Shown here: positions 40,047 through 49,862 of the stretch, one piece after another
Position numbering within the stretch: position 1 is the first letter of the stretch
Layout: each line of letters begins with the position of its first letter
Source of the DNA: Fontibacillus phaseoli
GTDB taxonomy: Bacteria > Bacillota > Bacilli > Paenibacillales > Paenibacillaceae
Direction: 5' to 3'
Assembly (NCBI RefSeq): GCF_003337355.1
Contig: NZ_QPJW01000004.1
Location: 186,001-250,000, forward strand
DNA length: 64,000 nt
The notes under the pieces: model-generated
Databases searched by the model: none
Seen by the model: the letters and a program-made list of their open reading frames with translations, nothing else
Told to the model about the DNA's origin: nothing
Position numbers and translations under genes: made by a program

Positions 40047-41117
40047 GTGAATGTGCTATTCGTATTTTATATTCCGAGCGGAGGAGTGCATAGCTTAAAC
40101 CGTCAGCGCTGCCTGGCTTTGCGCCGTTACGGAGTTCAGGCCGAATGTCTGTACTACGACTGGGGTGCGGGGCTGCAAAATTTGGAGGATTTCCCCGTTT
40201 ACGTTACGCGCGACGATGATGAAACCCGGCATATTTTGCACTCCCGGAAATACGATTTCGTGGTCGTGACGACGGATCATACCTGCTTTGAGCGTTTCCG
40301 GAGGCTCGGTTACGAAGGAAAAATGATTCTCGAAATTCAAGGATACGGGCCTGAGAAAGTGGCCCGCACTCAGTTAATGTATGCCGAACCGTATGTTAAG
40401 GCTTATGCGTCCGCCTTGCTGAACCCGAACACCCCGCATATTGCCTCTTTATTTCAGGAAATGTATCCTGAAATTCCGCATTTTCAATTTAACAATTGCT
40501 TTGATTTCGGCAAGTTTAAATATCTGAAACAGGAAGAAGTTATACCGGGGTCGCCGATCATGGCCTGGCTGGGAAGAATTGAGGACAACAAAAATTGGCG
40601 GGAGTACCTTTACATCGGGCATGCATTGAGCTATTTTTACCCGAATCTCCGGCTTTGGATGTTTGAGGACATCAATTTATCCAATGCGACCGAAAGAAAG
40701 CAGTTCATAAAGGTAGTTAAGGACCTGCATTTGGACTTCCGGCTAACCTTGCGTTCCAATGTGCCGAACGAGAACATGATGGCCCATTTCTCGATGATCG
40801 GGGATTCCGGCGGCTTCTTGTGTTCCACCTCTAAAATGGAGGGAGCGCCGCTCGCCATATTGGAAGCGATGAGTTGCAGATGTCCGGTGCTGGCAACCAA
40901 TTGCGACGGGGTGTCGTCTTCGGTCGTCCACAATATCACGGGCAAGAATTATAACCTTGGAGATATCGAGCATGCGGTCCGTGAAGCCAAAGAATTGATT
41001 GAGCATACCGATTTGCGCAAGAACATTCAGGCTGCCGCGCTGCTGCACGTTCAGACGGAATTTAATGCCGATGTGTATTGCCGGAACTTTATAGGCATGC
41101 TGAATCAAATTTTATAG
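40047..41117 (+). CDS. Glycosyltransferase, GT4-like
   Basis: A 356-residue GT-B enzyme. The N-terminal half has LFVFYIPSGGVHSLNRQRCLALRRYGVQ and ILEIQGYGPEKVARTQ. The C-terminal half has MAWLGRIEDNKNWREYLYIGHAL and EGAPLAILEAMSCRCPVLATNCDGV, the E-x7-E motif with a GV end. GTG 40047 has GGAGGG eight bases upstream. It has an unusually short connecting region between domains but otherwise normal length. Donor and acceptor are unknown. Confidence 0.8.
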   Translation: MNVLFVFYIPSGGVHSLNRQRCLALRRYGVQAECLYYDWGAGLQNLEDFPVYVTRDDDETRHILHSRKYDFVVVTTDHTCFERFRRLGYEGKMILEIQGYGPEKVARTQLMYAEPYVKAYASALLNPNTPHIASLFQEMYPEIPHFQFNNCFDFGKFKYLKQEEVIPGSPIMAWLGRIEDNKNWREYLYIGHALSYFYPNLRLWMFEDINLSNATERKQFIKVVKDLHLDFRLTLRSNVPNENMMAHFSMIGDSGGFLCSTSKMEGAPLAILEAMSCRCPVLATNCDGVSSSVVHNITGKNYNLGDIEHAVREAKELIEHTDLRKNIQAAALLHVQTEFNADVYCRNFIGMLNQIL

Positions 41118-41134
41118 GAAAGGAGAGGCATGCG

Positions 41135-41521
41135 ATGAAATATATCCATAAGGTGGGTACGGCGGCAGGGACATTTACTCCTTTTTTGGTGGGTAAGGAA
41201 GAGGTCATATTAACCTCGGTGAGTCTAATGAGCATTTCTCCAGGAGACCGTCTGGAACTCAGGCTGGATGTCGGTTGGGAGAAGCCGATTCAGTGGGAAT
41301 CGGGGGAAATCGAACTCAGAATCCGCAAAGATGCTGCGGATGGGCCGGTCATTTATTGGAAGTTGGAAACTTGTATCGAAAAAGGCTACACGATGGAAAA
41401 AACCGCCGATACCGGAGTCTATCCCGTCCAGCATTATTATCTGACGGCGTGCTCATGTGACAGCAGGGCGATCATCTCCGGACCTTATTCTTTACAGGGA
41501 TCGGTTTATCCGCTGGCTTAA
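41135..41521 (+). CDS. Beta-rich small protein of unknown function, end of spore-surface operon
   Basis: A 128-residue protein with alternating strands: EEVILTSVSLMSISPGDRLELRLDVGW, GEIELRIRKDAADGPVIYWKLE and HYYLTACSCDSRAIISGPYSLQGSV. It lacks a catalytic motif and signal peptide; it has Cys at the centre and in CSC. The strand rhythm recalls the 36514 and 37374 proteins, though clear sequence identity is absent. AAAGGAGAGG precedes the ATG. Likely another small surface subunit; not established. Confidence 0.5.
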   Translation: MKYIHKVGTAAGTFTPFLVGKEEVILTSVSLMSISPGDRLELRLDVGWEKPIQWESGEIELRIRKDAADGPVIYWKLETCIEKGYTMEKTADTGVYPVQHYYLTACSCDSRAIISGPYSLQGSVYPLA

Positions 41522-41574
41522 ATCATAACACCGGGGGATTTACAATCATGATGAATGAACCTTTTCTTTGCCAT

Positions 41575-41619
41575 AAAAAGAAGCTGAATCCATCGGGTAT
41601 GGATGGCCAGCTTCTTTTT
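41575..41619. terminator. Bidirectional terminator
   Basis: AAAAAGAAGCTG (41575-41586) pairs with CAGCTTCTTTTT (41608-41619); an inner TCCAT/ATGGA stem extends it. It separates the convergent 41521 and 41653 genes. Confidence 0.85.
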
Positions 41620-41652
41620 ATGTTATTGAATAGTCTATGGGAGAACGGAGAA

Positions 41653-42570
41653 TTAGTTTGCTTGCCCATACCGGTAGGTTTCGGCAAGTCCCTGTTGGAT
41701 GGAGTAAACCGGTTTCCAGTGCAAATGGTTGCGGGCTTTCAGGTTGGAGAGACAGCTGTGCATGATATCCCCCGGTCTGGGAGGCTGGTACACGACATCA
41801 ACTTGCTTTGGGTGCAAGCTGGCGAGCAGCCCAATCAATTGATTGAGCGAGGTTTTGATGCCTGTGCTGACATGAATGGTGTCCCGGTTTCCATGATCGA
41901 CGGCGGCTACAATAGCTTCCCCGACATCTTTTACATAGACGAAATCACGGGTTTGTTCCCCGTCCCCATTCACCGGAAGCGAAAGATTGTTGCTGACTTT
42001 ATCCATGAAAATAGAAATTACGCCGCCTTCTCCCTTTACGGTTTGACCAGGGCCATAGACGTTGGCGAAACGCAGAATCGTGTAAGGGATATTGTAAAAC
42101 TTGTCATACATGCGGATATAGTGCTCGGCGGTCATTTTGGATAATGCGTAAAAGGAAATCGGTTTGACGGGATCGAGTTCGGTCAGCACTTCTTTTTGCA
42201 AATCGCCGTAAACCCCGGAGGTGGAAGCAAAAATAAATTTCCGGACGTTGGACATGCGACAGGCTTCAAGCATATTCAAAGTGCCGCTGACATTAACTTG
42301 CATGTCAAAAAAGGGGTCGGCGACCGACTGTTGGACATCGGCCTGGGCCGCAAGGTGAATCAGCGTATCCGGTTTGGCATCCATAATGATATTCCGGGCA
42401 TGTTCGCTTCGGACATCTTCTATATGGAGCGTAGCCTGCAGCGGCACATTTTCCATGCGTCCTGTACTTAAATTATCAATGACATGAACCTGCATATTTT
42501 GACGGACTAAACGGTTTACAAGATGAGAGCCGATAAACCCCGCACCGCCTGTAACGACGACTGTCTTCAA
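41653..42570 (-). CDS. NAD-dependent epimerase/dehydratase, UDP-glucose 4-epimerase-like
   Basis: A 305-residue extended SDR: VTGGAGFIGSHLVNRLVRQNMQVHVIDNLSTG, HLAAQADVQQSVADPFFD, FASTSGVYGD and FYALSKMTAEHYIRM with Tyr-x3-Lys, then RFANVYGPGQ. These are the marks of GalE-type enzymes that interconvert UDP-sugars. TTG 42570 has GGGGAGG eight bases upstream. It lies on the opposite strand, divergent from the lipoprotein gene. It may supply UDP-galactose or UDP-GalNAc to the cluster. Confidence 0.85.
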   Translation of the reverse strand: MKTVVVTGGAGFIGSHLVNRLVRQNMQVHVIDNLSTGRMENVPLQATLHIEDVRSEHARNIIMDAKPDTLIHLAAQADVQQSVADPFFDMQVNVSGTLNMLEACRMSNVRKFIFASTSGVYGDLQKEVLTELDPVKPISFYALSKMTAEHYIRMYDKFYNIPYTILRFANVYGPGQTVKGEGGVISIFMDKVSNNLSLPVNGDGEQTRDFVYVKDVGEAIVAAVDHGNRDTIHVSTGIKTSLNQLIGLLASLHPKQVDVVYQPPRPGDIMHSCLSNLKARNHLHWKPVYSIQQGLAETYRYGQAN

Positions 42571-42740
42571 TTCAGCTGCCTCCCCAAAAGAACGCATAAT
42601 ACTTATCGTATGAATGGGCTGTACCTTTGGTACTGGACGTTAGACGTTTTCGGTTAAGTTTACCTGTATTCCGAGGCGAGCAGCGGGCCATCCTAATTCC
42701 TGATCATCATAAAATTATAAAATGGATAGGGGATGACTAC

Positions 42741-43790
42741 ATGCGAGTAGCCAAATTCGTCAGTTTGTCATTATCCGCTGCAATGATTGCCGGAATGGTC
42801 GGGATGACAGGCTGCGGAGCCCGTACGGATAACAATAACGTACGGACGCAAAGCTTGCGGAATAACGATGGTCGCAATTATGACGTGAATTCGCTTCCTC
42901 AGGGGAACCGGATGTTTTCGCGCAGCGCCGGCAACGGACAAAGCGAGCGGATCACCTCCCTGAAATACAGCCCGGCTTTGAGCAACAAGGTGGCCGGATT
43001 GAGTGATGTTCAGGCGGCCCATGTGGTGGTTACCGACCGGGATGCTTATGTGGCGTTGACGCTTCATGGCGCGAATGCCCAGTCCAGGATGTCGGAAATG
43101 TCGACGGGGACGACTACGAACCGCGGTACCACGAATTATGGAGGACCTTATGGAGCCGATTACGGAACGCGCGGTGCGGGGGACAACGGCTTGGCCCGCG
43201 GATTGACGGGACGTTCCGGCACGGCGGGAAGCCTGTTCGACATGAACCGGGGGAACGGTCCCGCAAACGGGCGGAACACGGGGAACGGGCTGATGGGCAA
43301 TGATATGGGGCTGCGCGGATTTAATGGCGACAACGGCCGTAGAGGGATAGGAACGGATATGGGAGCAGGATTATCCGGAACCGCAACGGCTCCGGGAAGC
43401 CCTAGAATGACGGGTACCGGAACCTTTAATGGACTGGGGAACGGGACGGGAGCGGGAAGCGTTACAGACAACGTTCCGCAACGCGTGAAAGACCAGGTTT
43501 CCGATGTGGTGAAAAAGACGGCTCCACATATCCGTAACGTATATGTATCCGGGAATTCCGATTTTGTGAGCCAGGTCGGCAATTATGCGACCCAGTCCCG
43601 CGGCGGGGCCACCCTGAACGGATTCATTGCCGATTTTCAAAATATGATCCAACGCATATTCCCGGCTCGTGCCGGCACGATGCCCGGCCCGAACGGGTAC
43701 GCTCCAACGAGACCCAACGGGTTGAACAACGGAACCATGGATCGTTCCGGAATCAACACGGACGGTTATACCGGCGGCGTTTCCCGATAA
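42741..43790 (+). CDS. YhcN/YlaJ-type sporulation lipoprotein with Gly/Asn-rich insert
   Basis: A 349-residue lipoprotein. The signal ends in MTGC (about residue 28). Residues 75-115 carry LSDVQAAHVVVTDRDAYVALTLHG, and residues 255-300 RVKDQVSDVVKKTAPHIRNVYVSGNSDFV, the two ends of the YhcN/YlaJ domain, made under sporulation control in Bacillus. Between them is about 140 residues of Gly, Asn, Arg and Thr-rich low complexity, far longer than in the Bacillus proteins. AGGGGATG precedes ATG 42741. Confidence 0.83.
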   Translation: MRVAKFVSLSLSAAMIAGMVGMTGCGARTDNNNVRTQSLRNNDGRNYDVNSLPQGNRMFSRSAGNGQSERITSLKYSPALSNKVAGLSDVQAAHVVVTDRDAYVALTLHGANAQSRMSEMSTGTTTNRGTTNYGGPYGADYGTRGAGDNGLARGLTGRSGTAGSLFDMNRGNGPANGRNTGNGLMGNDMGLRGFNGDNGRRGIGTDMGAGLSGTATAPGSPRMTGTGTFNGLGNGTGAGSVTDNVPQRVKDQVSDVVKKTAPHIRNVYVSGNSDFVSQVGNYATQSRGGATLNGFIADFQNMIQRIFPARAGTMPGPNGYAPTRPNGLNNGTMDRSGINTDGYTGGVSR

Positions 43791-43804
43791 TCATCTGAAA
43801 TTGG

Positions 43805-43852
43805 AACAAGCGTGGCCGACAAGGAAATTATCCTTGAAGGACCACGCTTGTT
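43805..43852. terminator. Hairpin between the YhcN-like and nagA genes
   Basis: AACAAGCGTGG (43805-43815) pairs perfectly with CCACGCTTGTT (43842-43852) with a 26-base loop that can fold further. No U run follows on either side. It separates two convergent genes. Confidence 0.6.
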
Positions 43853-43876
43853 GTAGTTACATAAGTTCGCTGCTTG

Positions 43877-45058
43877 TTAATCTTGAAACAAACGTCCTTC
43901 CACCCAAACTTTTTGCAGTTCGAGATCCTCCCGGTCAATCAGAAGCAGATCGGCCTGCTTTCCGGTTTCGACGGTGCCCGTAAGGTGGTCGATGCGGATC
44001 AGCTTGGCCGGATTAAGGCTTGCCGCCTTCGAGGCTTGTTCTATGCTTAAGCCGATTTCCCGAACGAGATGACGGAAGCCGCGAATCATGGTCAACGTAC
44101 TGCCGGCCAGAGTCCCTTCGCTTTCTTTCAAGGTGCAGACATTGTCTTTCACGATGACGGGAAGGTCGCCAAGTTTGTATTCCCCGTTTCCGAGACCTGC
44201 CGCCGACATGGCGTCCGTAATCAGAATCAGATTGTGATTGGTTTTGACGCTGGCAAGCAATTGAATACCCGCTTTGTGTACATGGATACCGTCCGCAATG
44301 ATTTCGCCGCTGATTGCCGGGGAGCTGAGAATTGCGCCTGCCGTGCCCGGTTTCCGGTGATGGAGCGGAGTCATGGCATTAAACGTATGCACCGCATGGT
44401 GCAGACCGACTTCCACAGCCGCCATGATTTCTTCATAGGTTGCATCCGTATGGCCCGCTGCGGCCACGATGCCTTTCTCGCGCAGGAACTTGATCAATTC
44501 GTGCGCCCCTTCACGTTCCGGCGCAAAGGTTACCTGCTTGATGAGCCCGGGATACTGTTCCTCCCAGGCTTCCACCCAGCTGCGGTTCGGCGGCACGATA
44601 TGGGCCGGATTTTGCGCACCTGGCCATTTCGGACTGATGAACGGCCCTTCTAGATGCACGCCCGCTAATTTGGCATAAGGCATATCGTTGTTGATATAGC
44701 TGTGTACCTCTTCCAATACCGTATCAATTACGTCTTTCGGCAGCGTCATCGTCGTGGCCAGCATCGAGGTTGTTCCCTGGCTACAGTGCAGCTTGGTGAT
44801 CGCATCGAAAGCTTTCTTGCTCGGTTCGGAGAAGTCCTCCAGCATTCCTCCATGCACATGGACGTCTATAAAGCCGGGCAGCACATAGGCTCCCCCTGCG
44901 TCGATAACTTCAACGGCATTCTCATCATCGGCGGGAATTCCGGCAGTTGATCCGACGTAAGTGATGAAACCGTCACGAACCGCGACCGCTCCGTCATGAA
45001 AAATGCCGCGAGGCGTAACGACATCGGCATGAATGATATGAAATGAGGTCTTGTTCAT
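43877..45058 (-). CDS. nagA: N-acetylglucosamine-6-phosphate deacetylase
   Basis: A 393-residue amidohydrolase. IDVHVHGG holds the first two metal-binding histidines; HLEGPFIS, the AAGHTDATYEE block, HTFNAMTPLHHR and LITDAMSAAG complete the metal and acid-base set. It converts GlcNAc-6-P to GlcN-6-P, feeding NagB. Its start overlaps the nagB stop (TGATG). It is the last gene of the operon. Confidence 0.93.
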   Translation of the reverse strand: MNKTSFHIIHADVVTPRGIFHDGAVAVRDGFITYVGSTAGIPADDENAVEVIDAGGAYVLPGFIDVHVHGGMLEDFSEPSKKAFDAITKLHCSQGTTSMLATTMTLPKDVIDTVLEEVHSYINNDMPYAKLAGVHLEGPFISPKWPGAQNPAHIVPPNRSWVEAWEEQYPGLIKQVTFAPEREGAHELIKFLREKGIVAAAGHTDATYEEIMAAVEVGLHHAVHTFNAMTPLHHRKPGTAGAILSSPAISGEIIADGIHVHKAGIQLLASVKTNHNLILITDAMSAAGLGNGEYKLGDLPVIVKDNVCTLKESEGTLAGSTLTMIRGFRHLVREIGLSIEQASKAASLNPAKLIRIDHLTGTVETGKQADLLLIDREDLELQKVWVEGRLFQD

Positions 45059-45786
45059 CAGATCAGTCCTCCTGCGGCTTGATCAAGTACAACGACAACG
45101 TTGGGATGGGTCTGCAGGAACGAAGCCGGACATTTGGTTGTGATCGGTCCCTTGAGCGCCCGCGCGACGATTTCGGCTTTGTCTTCCCCTTTGGCCATGA
45201 GCAGGATTTGCTTGGCTTGCAAAATAGAGCCGATACCCATTGTAATGGCATGGGTAGGTACCTCTTCGATCGAAGGGAAGAATCGCGCATTTGCCTGGCG
45301 CGTCCGTTCATCCAGTTCCACGATGTGGGTAGGGCCTTGCAGTTCCTCGCCCGGTTCGTTGAAACCGATATGGCCGTTATGGCCGAGTCCAAGCAGTTGC
45401 AGATCGAGTTGGCCTGCCTTTTCCAGCAACCGGGTGTAGTCGGTCGCGGCCTGGGTCGGATCTCCCGTGTTGCCGGCAGGAACATGAGTGCTTTCCAGCG
45501 GAATATCGATATGGTTGAACAGTTTCTCGTTCATGAATCTCCGGTAGCTTTCCGGGTGATCCTCGGCCAGACCGATATATTCATCTAAATTATAACTGCT
45601 GGCTTGCTTGAAGCTGACGACACCATCACGGTACAGTTCGATCAGTTTCTGGTATACGCCGACGGGGGTGCTGCCGGTGGCCAATCCCAGGACAGCCCGG
45701 GGATTGGACTGGAGGAGGCTGGCGATAATGCCGGCTCCGGTTTCGTTAAACAATTGTTCGCCCTTTACTTTGATAATGTTAAGCAT
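45058..45786 (-). CDS. nagB: Glucosamine-6-phosphate deaminase
   Basis: A 242-residue enzyme. LGLATGSTPVGVYQKL binds phosphate, SSYNLDEYIGL supplies the catalytic Asp, and LLGLGHNGHIGFNEPG is the active-site block. It forms fructose-6-phosphate and ammonia. GGGAGGG precedes ATG 45786. It overlaps the regulator gene by 8 bases. Confidence 0.93.
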   Translation of the reverse strand: MLNIIKVKGEQLFNETGAGIIASLLQSNPRAVLGLATGSTPVGVYQKLIELYRDGVVSFKQASSYNLDEYIGLAEDHPESYRRFMNEKLFNHIDIPLESTHVPAGNTGDPTQAATDYTRLLEKAGQLDLQLLGLGHNGHIGFNEPGEELQGPTHIVELDERTRQANARFFPSIEEVPTHAITMGIGSILQAKQILLMAKGEDKAEIVARALKGPITTKCPASFLQTHPNVVVVLDQAAGGLI

Positions 45787-46648
45787 GCTTGTTGCCCTCC
45801 CTTTGTTTTCTGTATATCTGAACATTCTGATATGAGCTTTCCAGCTTAGGGATAAAATCCTCGAACTCCATACTTACCATGCCCGTAAATAAAATATCGA
45901 TCACATGCAGCTGCGCGATCCGGGAAGCCATGTCGCCCCGGCGCATACCTTCTTCGAGAGATGAGGAGAATAGGGATATGTCGGCCAGTGTGGCGAGCCC
46001 GTTGCTTCCGTATTGGGTCAAGGAGATCGTGACGGCCCCGCTGTCCTTGGCGCACCGGAGCGCATCGATCGTTTCCGGCGTTTCACCGCTGTAGGATATG
46101 GCCAAGGCGACATCGCCTTCTCCCAGCGAGGATGCGGAAGTGATCTGCATGTGGGAGTCGGCAAAGGCCGTGCAATTTTTTCCAATCCGGATCAATTTCT
46201 GATAGAAGTCCTGGGCGATAATGGAGGAAGTCGCCACGCCGTACAGGTCAATGCGCCCTGCCTTGCAAAGGGCATCGACTGCCCGGCGAAGTTCGTTCAT
46301 ATCCAGCAGACGCGTGGTGTCCGTAATCGAGGCCAGGTGGTTGGCTTCCATGGCCTGTACGATTTTATGAAGATCATTGCCGGCAATGACGTCCTGATAC
46401 TGGCTTTCCGAAGGCTTATGGGCAAGTTCGCCGGCCAACTTCATTTTAAAATCGGGGAAACCTTTAAAGTGAAAAGTTTTGCAGAACCGCGTTACCGTGG
46501 AGGGACTGATCCCGCAAGTGTAGGCAAGTTCGGTTATGCCAAGATGCACTACGGAGGCTGGGGTCTTCAAAATATATTCGGCGAGCCGTCGCTCCTGGGG
46601 CGGAAGGGCCTCCAGGTTGCTCGTGAGCGCATGTAAGATAGGAGTCAT
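45779..46648 (-). CDS. RpiR-family regulator of the nag operon
   Basis: A 289-residue regulator. Residues 1-75 form the N-terminal helix-turn-helix (ITELAYTCGISPSTVTRFCKTF). Residues 125-255 form a sugar isomerase (SIS) domain that binds a phosphosugar (YGVATSSIIAQDFYQKL, DVALAISYSGETPETIDAL). Being first in the operon, it probably senses GlcNAc-6-P or GlcN-6-P and controls nagBA. Confidence 0.9.
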   Translation of the reverse strand: MTPILHALTSNLEALPPQERRLAEYILKTPASVVHLGITELAYTCGISPSTVTRFCKTFHFKGFPDFKMKLAGELAHKPSESQYQDVIAGNDLHKIVQAMEANHLASITDTTRLLDMNELRRAVDALCKAGRIDLYGVATSSIIAQDFYQKLIRIGKNCTAFADSHMQITSASSLGEGDVALAISYSGETPETIDALRCAKDSGAVTISLTQYGSNGLATLADISLFSSSLEEGMRRGDMASRIAQLHVIDILFTGMVSMEFEDFIPKLESSYQNVQIYRKQREGNKHA

Positions 46649-46703
46649 TAACGAATCACCTCATCTATTTGACGAAAATAATTTCTAAAATAACATTAAA
46701 AAT

Positions 46704-46725
46704 AATGAAAATAATTTTTATTTCA
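46704..46725. promoter_or_regulatory. Imperfect palindrome upstream of the RpiR gene
   Basis: ATGAAAATAATT then TTTATTTCAT is an AT-rich inverted repeat (ATGAAA against TTTCAT) 56 bases before the regulator start. It is a candidate autoregulatory operator. Confidence 0.3.
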
Positions 46726-46777
46726 TCATAAGGGATTCCACCTTCGAAAGCAAGAGATTTTGTCACGGAGAGAATCC

Positions 46778-46813
46778 TTGTCATTTCGATAGGTACATAC
46801 TACACTAGGTGTA
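46778..46813 (+). promoter_or_regulatory. MarR gene promoter with a palindrome on the -10
   Basis: TTGTCA (46778-46783), 17 bases, TACACT (46801-46806) form a housekeeping promoter. TACAC-TAG-GTGTA (46801-46813) is a perfect inverted repeat that overlaps the -10, an arrangement that would let MarR block its own transcription. Confidence 0.55.
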
Positions 46814-46843
46814 AGCAACAAAGATCCGTAGAGGTGGGTTGTC

Positions 46844-47290
46844 GTGGATTACAATCTTGATGATTATATCGACCGGCTTCTGAACGCATGGTCCAAAACG
46901 TTCCGCAAAATGCAGAGCGAGATCATGCAACACCGTGAGCTCGGCTTAACCGGACCACAATTTCATATGCTGGCTTTAATCGCCAAAAAAACTTCCTGCA
47001 ATGTCAGTTATTTATCGGACAAGCTGGAGGTTAAACCAAGCGCGATCACCGTCATGGCCGATCGCCTGGTCCAAAGCGGTTACATCGAGCGGCGGCATGA
47101 TGAACAGGATCGCCGGGCGGTGCTGCTGTCGGTCACCGAGCTTGGCGCTGAGGTTTACAAAGAGGCCGGTGCCCGGTCGCGCAAAGTTTTAAGATCTTAT
47201 TTCTCCGATCTGACTCCCCACGAGTTGGACGTGTTGATCGGTGTCATCGAAAAGTTTGCGCAAAATGACGCTCCGCATGCAGAAGCGTAA
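46844..47290 (+). CDS. MarR-family transcriptional regulator
   Basis: A 148-residue winged-helix protein. The recognition region is NVSYLSDKLEVKPSAITVMADRLVQSGYIERRHDEQDRRAVLLSVT, with the DxRR wing. MarR dimers usually repress nearby genes and release on binding phenolics or oxidants. The GTG start has GAGGTGG upstream. The palindrome on its promoter suggests autoregulation, perhaps with the next gene. Confidence 0.9.
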   Translation: MDYNLDDYIDRLLNAWSKTFRKMQSEIMQHRELGLTGPQFHMLALIAKKTSCNVSYLSDKLEVKPSAITVMADRLVQSGYIERRHDEQDRRAVLLSVTELGAEVYKEAGARSRKVLRSYFSDLTPHELDVLIGVIEKFAQNDAPHAEA

Positions 47291-47318
47291 GAAGATTTTT
47301 GAGGGAAGTAGGGAAAGA

Positions 47319-47346
47319 GCTTGCCGGATCCGGCAGGCTTCTTTTT
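47319..47346 (+). terminator. Terminator after the MarR gene
   Basis: GCTTGCCG (47319-47326) pairs with CGGCAGGC (47331-47338) with one wobble around GATC, then TTCTTTTT. Confidence 0.7.
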
Positions 47347-47392
47347 ATAAAGATACGGTGATATTTATTAAATTAAAGGAGTGTTTTCGCTG

Positions 47393-47818
47393 ATGTATGA
47401 ACAAAAAACAAAAGAAACTGACAACAGCGTGATCGAGTTCATCGAGAACGTAAGTTCATTGGCCAAGCGTGAAGATGCTTATAATCTGCTGGACTTATTC
47501 AGCGAGACGACAGGATTTCCGCCGAAAATGTGGGGACCCAGCATCATCGGATTCGGTTCCTACCATTACAAATACGCAACCGGACACGAGGGGGACGCAC
47601 CGCTGGTCGGTTTCTCGCCCCGCAAGGCGAAGATCAGCCTGTATTTTGCGACAGGCGATACCGAGCGGGAAGCGTTGTTGGAGCAATTCGGCAAACATAC
47701 GGCCGGAAAAGGATGCGTCTATATAAATAAAGTGGCGGACATTAATGCAGACATCTTGAAGGCACTTATCCATCAGTCCGTTCAGTTTTTGCAAAAGACA
47801 TATCCGACCGCGGAATAA
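47393..47818 (+). CDS. DUF1801-domain protein
   Basis: A 141-residue protein: VIEFIENVSSLAKREDAYNLLDLFSETTGFPPKMWGPSIIGFGSYHY, then GFSPRKAKISLYFATG and a CVYINKVADIN end. This is the DUF1801 fold (frataxin-like), common and uncharacterised, with MWGPSIIGFG as its hallmark. ATG 47393 has AAAGGAG 11 bases upstream. Confidence 0.8.
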   Translation: MYEQKTKETDNSVIEFIENVSSLAKREDAYNLLDLFSETTGFPPKMWGPSIIGFGSYHYKYATGHEGDAPLVGFSPRKAKISLYFATGDTEREALLEQFGKHTAGKGCVYINKVADINADILKALIHQSVQFLQKTYPTAE

Positions 47819-47975
47819 AAGATGCGATAGATGAAAGAACGCCGCTTGCAACCATTTTATCAGTGGGAAGTGGCGTATGGTTATATGGCCGAGTTATTAT
47901 AAAAACAGCAATTTGTAAGCGTAATATCTGTAATGATTTTTGCGGGCAAACATTAACGGACTGGGGGAACCGTGA

Positions 47976-49466
<1,491 letters not shown>

Positions 49467-49492
49467 CGCCGCCCATTTTAGAGTCTCACGGC

Positions 49493-49520
49493 ACCATTGC
49501 CCCTGTTTCTTCATAATATG
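49493..49520 (+). promoter_or_regulatory. Candidate sigma K promoter of gerE
   Basis: ACC (49493-49495), 16 bases, CATAATATG (49512-49520) matches mACm-N16-CATAnnnTA except for the last base. In Bacillus, gerE is transcribed by sigma K in the mother cell. The site is 62 bases before the TTG start, so the truncated gene keeps its promoter. Confidence 0.5.
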
Positions 49521-49582
49521 TGTTGACTGTATCCCTTAACCTTGTTAAACCATAAAACCCGAGCAAGGAGGGGTGACGCATT

Positions 49583-49777
49583 TTGAAGAGCAGCGATCGT
49601 AACAGCAAATTTCTGTTAACACATCGTGAACGGGAAGTTTTCGAACTCCTCGTGCAGGATAAAACGACGCGCGACATTGCGGGCCAGCTGTTTATCAGCG
49701 AGAAAACCGTTCGGAACCATATTTCTAACGTGATGTGGTTTGAAACACACCCAAGTGGAAGCGGCGGGAAGTGTTGA
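49583..49777 (+). pseudogene. gerE: gerE, 5' part only; reading frame cut by the inserted element
   Basis: The frame from TTG 49583 (AAGGAGGGGTGA upstream) encodes LLTHREREVFELLVQDKTTRDIA and LFISEKTVRNHISNVM, which matches the first 51 residues of GerE, the 74-residue LuxR-type regulator that controls late coat genes. After ATG 49733-49735 the frame runs into unrelated WFETHPSGSGGKC. The rest of the recognition-helix region and C-terminus (expected QKLGV... in the family) are absent here. The remaining 3' part was not found in the window. Confidence 0.85.
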
Positions 49778-49814
49778 TTTTATTGGGTTTTTGGGATAGC
49801 TGCATTATCTAGAT

Positions 49815-49852
49815 AATGAAAAAGAGGTACAGTGAAGCAACTCTTTTTCATT
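49815..49852. terminator. Bidirectional terminator
   Basis: AATGAAAAAGAG (49815-49826) pairs with CTCTTTTTCATT (49841-49852). It lies 10 bases beyond the 3' end of the minus-strand AAA ATPase gene. Confidence 0.7.
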
Positions 49853-49862
49853 TTGAACATGA

